Part shown: positions 62,566 to 64,000 of the stretch, piece after piece
Layout of the letters: the number at the start of each line of letters is the position of its first letter
How positions within the stretch are numbered: the stretch's first letter is position 1
Assembly: GCA_902554035.1 (NCBI GenBank)
Contig: CACDMX010000005.1
Span: 20,076-84,075 of the forward strand
Reading direction: 5' to 3'
Length of the DNA stretch: 64,000 nucleotides
DNA from: an uncultured Pelagibacteraceae bacterium
GTDB lineage: Bacteria > Pseudomonadota > Alphaproteobacteria > Pelagibacterales > Pelagibacteraceae
Made by a program: the position numbers and the translations under genes
Notes under the pieces: generated by a model
What the model was told of the DNA's origin: nothing
The model's input: the letters and a program-made list of their open reading frames with translations, nothing else
Database searches by the model: none

Positions 62566-63075
62566 TTAAATTTGTTTAATAGATCTTAAATCATTTGTTT
62601 TCAAAAAACTTATTAATTCAGCTATATATCGTTTATTTACTGGATGTTTCCAATTTTTACATATTTCAAATAAAGGTAATAAGACAAAATTTCTAAACTG
62701 AATACGTGGATGTGGTATTGTTAATTTAGAAGAGTTATTTGAGTTTATAATTTTTTGATCATAGTCGATTATATCTATGTCGCATACTCTTGGTTCATTT
62801 ATTTCAAATCTTTTTCTTCCGAGTTCTAACTCAATAAAATGGCACAAATCCAAAAGCTTATAAGGTGAAAGTATTGTTTTGACTTCAATTACTATATTTA
62901 TAAATTTAGGGTTTAGTGGGTTGGGCCATGAAGGTGTAAGATAATAACTTGATGTACAAATAATTTTAGTTAATTTATTTTGCAATTTAGACTTTGCAAG
63001 CTCTATATTTAATTTTTTATCACCTAAATTTGATCCTATGGCAATAAAAGCTCTTTTAGCTTGTTTTTCTAACAT
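62566..63075 (-). CDS. folK: HPPK (7,8-dihydro-6-hydroxymethylpterin pyrophosphokinase)
   Basis: FolK pyrophosphorylates the pterin precursor of folate. [19 protein letters not shown] is the start motif, [19 protein letters not shown] and [22 protein letters not shown] carry the Mg/ATP-binding residues (RxxxxxxRxxDxDI). Length (169) is typical. It overlaps smpB by 20 nt and lies 19 nt before rsh. Confidence 0.93.
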   Translation of the reverse strand: MLEKQAKRAFIAIGSNLGDKKLNIELAKSKLQNKLTKIICTSSYYLTPSWPNPLNPKFINIVIEVKTILSPYKLLDLCHFIELELGRKRFEINEPRVCDIDIIDYDQKIINSNNSSKLTIPHPRIQFRNFVLLPLFEICKNWKHPVNKRYIAELISFLKTNDLRSIKQI

Positions 63076-63526
63076 ATCTTGCCTTGTCTCTATTCCAGTC
63101 TTTTCTTTTTATAGCCTGTCTTTTGTCAAATTGCTTTTTGCCCTTCGCAACAGCAATTTCTAATTTTGCTTTACCTTTCTTAAAATACATTTTTGTTGGT
63201 ATTAAAGTAAATCCTTCTTTTTGCATTTTTCCTATAAGTTTATTAATTTCTTTTTTATTTAACAAAAGCTTTCTTTCACTGGTTGGATTGTGATTAGAGT
63301 GGCTCGCTTGTTTGTATGAAGAGATGTGAGAGTTAATTAAAAAAATTTCTCCTCCTTTTTCAATAGCATATGCATCGGAAATATTTACTTTGCCATCTCT
63401 TACTGATTTAATTTCTGATCCTTTTAAAACAACTCCAGCCTCAAACAAATCGTCAAAAAAATAATTAAAACTTGCTTTTCTATTTAGACTAATAATTTTT
63501 AAGCCAAGATTATTTTTACTTTTCAT
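63056..63526 (-). CDS. smpB: SsrA-binding protein SmpB
   Basis: SmpB carries tmRNA to stalled ribosomes. [39 protein letters not shown] (phrases [14 protein letters not shown] and VRDGKVNI), [14 protein letters not shown] and [18 protein letters not shown] are diagnostic, and the basic C-terminal tail is present. Length of 156 residues is normal. The gene starts directly at the dapA stop. tmRNA itself is not in this window as far as I can see. Confidence 0.95.
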   Translation of the reverse strand: MKSKNNLGLKIISLNRKASFNYFFDDLFEAGVVLKGSEIKSVRDGKVNISDAYAIEKGGEIFLINSHISSYKQASHSNHNPTSERKLLLNKKEINKLIGKMQKEGFTLIPTKMYFKKGKAKLEIAVAKGKKQFDKRQAIKRKDWNRDKARYVRKTS

Positions 63527-64000
63527 TAACTAATAAGTTTAGCTGATGACAATGCTTTTCTTATTTCTTTTTGAGTTTCTTCTTTAATATTTACTAACGG
63601 TAATCTAATTTCATCATCACACAAGCCTAAAAGTTTTGCTGCATATTTAACTGGTGCGGGATTACTTTCTAAAAATAAGGATTTATGCAAGGGTTGTAAA
63701 ATTTTATTAATTCTTTCAGCTTCTTGTAATTCATTATCAGTTTTTGATTTTGAAAACTTTTGAAAGTCAGAGCATAATTTTGGTGCAATATTTGCAGTAA
63801 CAGAAATTATTCCTACACCCCCTCTTTTATTAAACTCTAAAGCAAAACCATCTTCGCCAGTTAATTGAATAAAGTCAGGACCTAACTTTTCAATTGTTTG
63901 CTTAATTCTGTCAGGATCACCTGTGGCATCTTTAACTCCAGCAATATTTTTGAGCTCAAACAATCTTGCCATAGTATCAACTGACATGTCTATTACGCAT
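63526..64000 (-). CDS. dapA: 4-hydroxy-tetrahydrodipicolinate synthase, C-terminal part
   Basis: The frame remains open to the window edge, so about the first 130 residues lie outside. [28 protein letters not shown] corresponds to the conserved region with the active-site lysine (GVKDATGD), and [28 protein letters not shown] matches the family. The enzyme condenses pyruvate and aspartate semialdehyde in lysine synthesis. An internal ATG at 63987 is not a real start, because the homologous sequence continues upstream. Confidence 0.93.
   Translation of the reverse strand, partial: CVIDMSVDTMARLFELKNIAGVKDATGDPDRIKQTIEKLGPDFIQLTGEDGFALEFNKRGGVGIISVTANIAPKLCSDFQKFSKSKTDNELQEAERINKILQPLHKSLFLESNPAPVKYAAKLLGLCDDEIRLPLVNIKEETQKEIRKALSSAKLIS

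Overview
The window is a gene-dense, strongly AT-rich bacterial chromosome segment with very short spacers, many 1-44 nt gene overlaps and small versions of core genes. Codon choice, gene content and order (gyrA-coaD-ppi-tgt; nrdR-rib-nusB-thiL; bamE/cytochrome chaperone-rpmF-plsX-ihfA-merR; rsh-pyrE-pdxJ-acpS-lepB-rnc-recO) fit a streamlined marine alphaproteobacterium of the SAR11 (Pelagibacterales) type. This assignment is inferred from content and style; no marker gene was aligned.

Layout. 1-4435: 3' part of gyrA, then coaD, a cyclophilin and tgt, followed by tRNA-Lys. 4585-8469: Tat-type M48 lipoprotein protease, DUF502 membrane protein, recG, sdhE, tRNA-Ser. 8547-17796: one long forward run of overlapping genes (rarD-like transporter, mltB, rlpA, dacA, tmk, holB, metG, tatD, a PhnP-like hydrolase, a sugar-nucleotide epimerase), facing gpx, nhaA and a zinc-ribbon membrane protein. 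20067-22482: tRNA-Pro, an NDUFS4-like complex I subunit, an SbmA/BacA-like protein, glpX, tRNA-Glu.

22529-34010 is an accessory island. It lies between tRNA-Glu and a tyrosine recombinase gene and holds surface-glycan genes: Gfo/Idh dehydrogenase, left-handed beta-helix acyltransferase and DegT aminotransferase (together the usual set for a 3-acylamino sugar), a two-domain glycosyltransferase, GT9-like and GT11-like glycosyltransferases, a methyltransferase, a CMAH-like metallo-hydrolase, a lone 3-hydroxyacyl-CoA dehydrogenase and a GIY-YIG protein. The recombinase gene begins inside a perfect 19-7-19 bp inverted repeat shaped like a recombinase core site. Beside it are an unrecorded 54-codon membrane-peptide gene and a compact GC-rich stretch of five successive hairpins (34305-34478), which I read as an unidentified structured RNA, then a minimal O6-alkylguanine-DNA alkyltransferase.

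35113-46466: two transporters, hom, argC, ribosomal proteins S9/L13, metY behind an H-type pseudoknot that fits a SAM-V/SAM-II type riboswitch, heme A synthase, chorismate mutase, L33, a MerR regulator, ihfA, plsX, L32, a cytochrome bc1 chaperone and bamE. 46467-64000: H+-pyrophosphatase, thiL, nusB, the riboflavin operon, nrdR, glyA, rpiB, a 2OG oxygenase, hemB, then the long reverse operon from dapA and smpB through folK, rsh, pyrE, pdxJ, acpS, lepB and rnc to recO.

Points for a second look: the recombinase / inverted repeat / RNA cluster; the SAM pseudoknot; loss of two of three zinc-ligand cysteines in Tgt; CxC rather than CxxC knuckles in NrdR; the degenerate GTP cyclohydrolase half of RibBA; and fabH and era missing from their usual positions.
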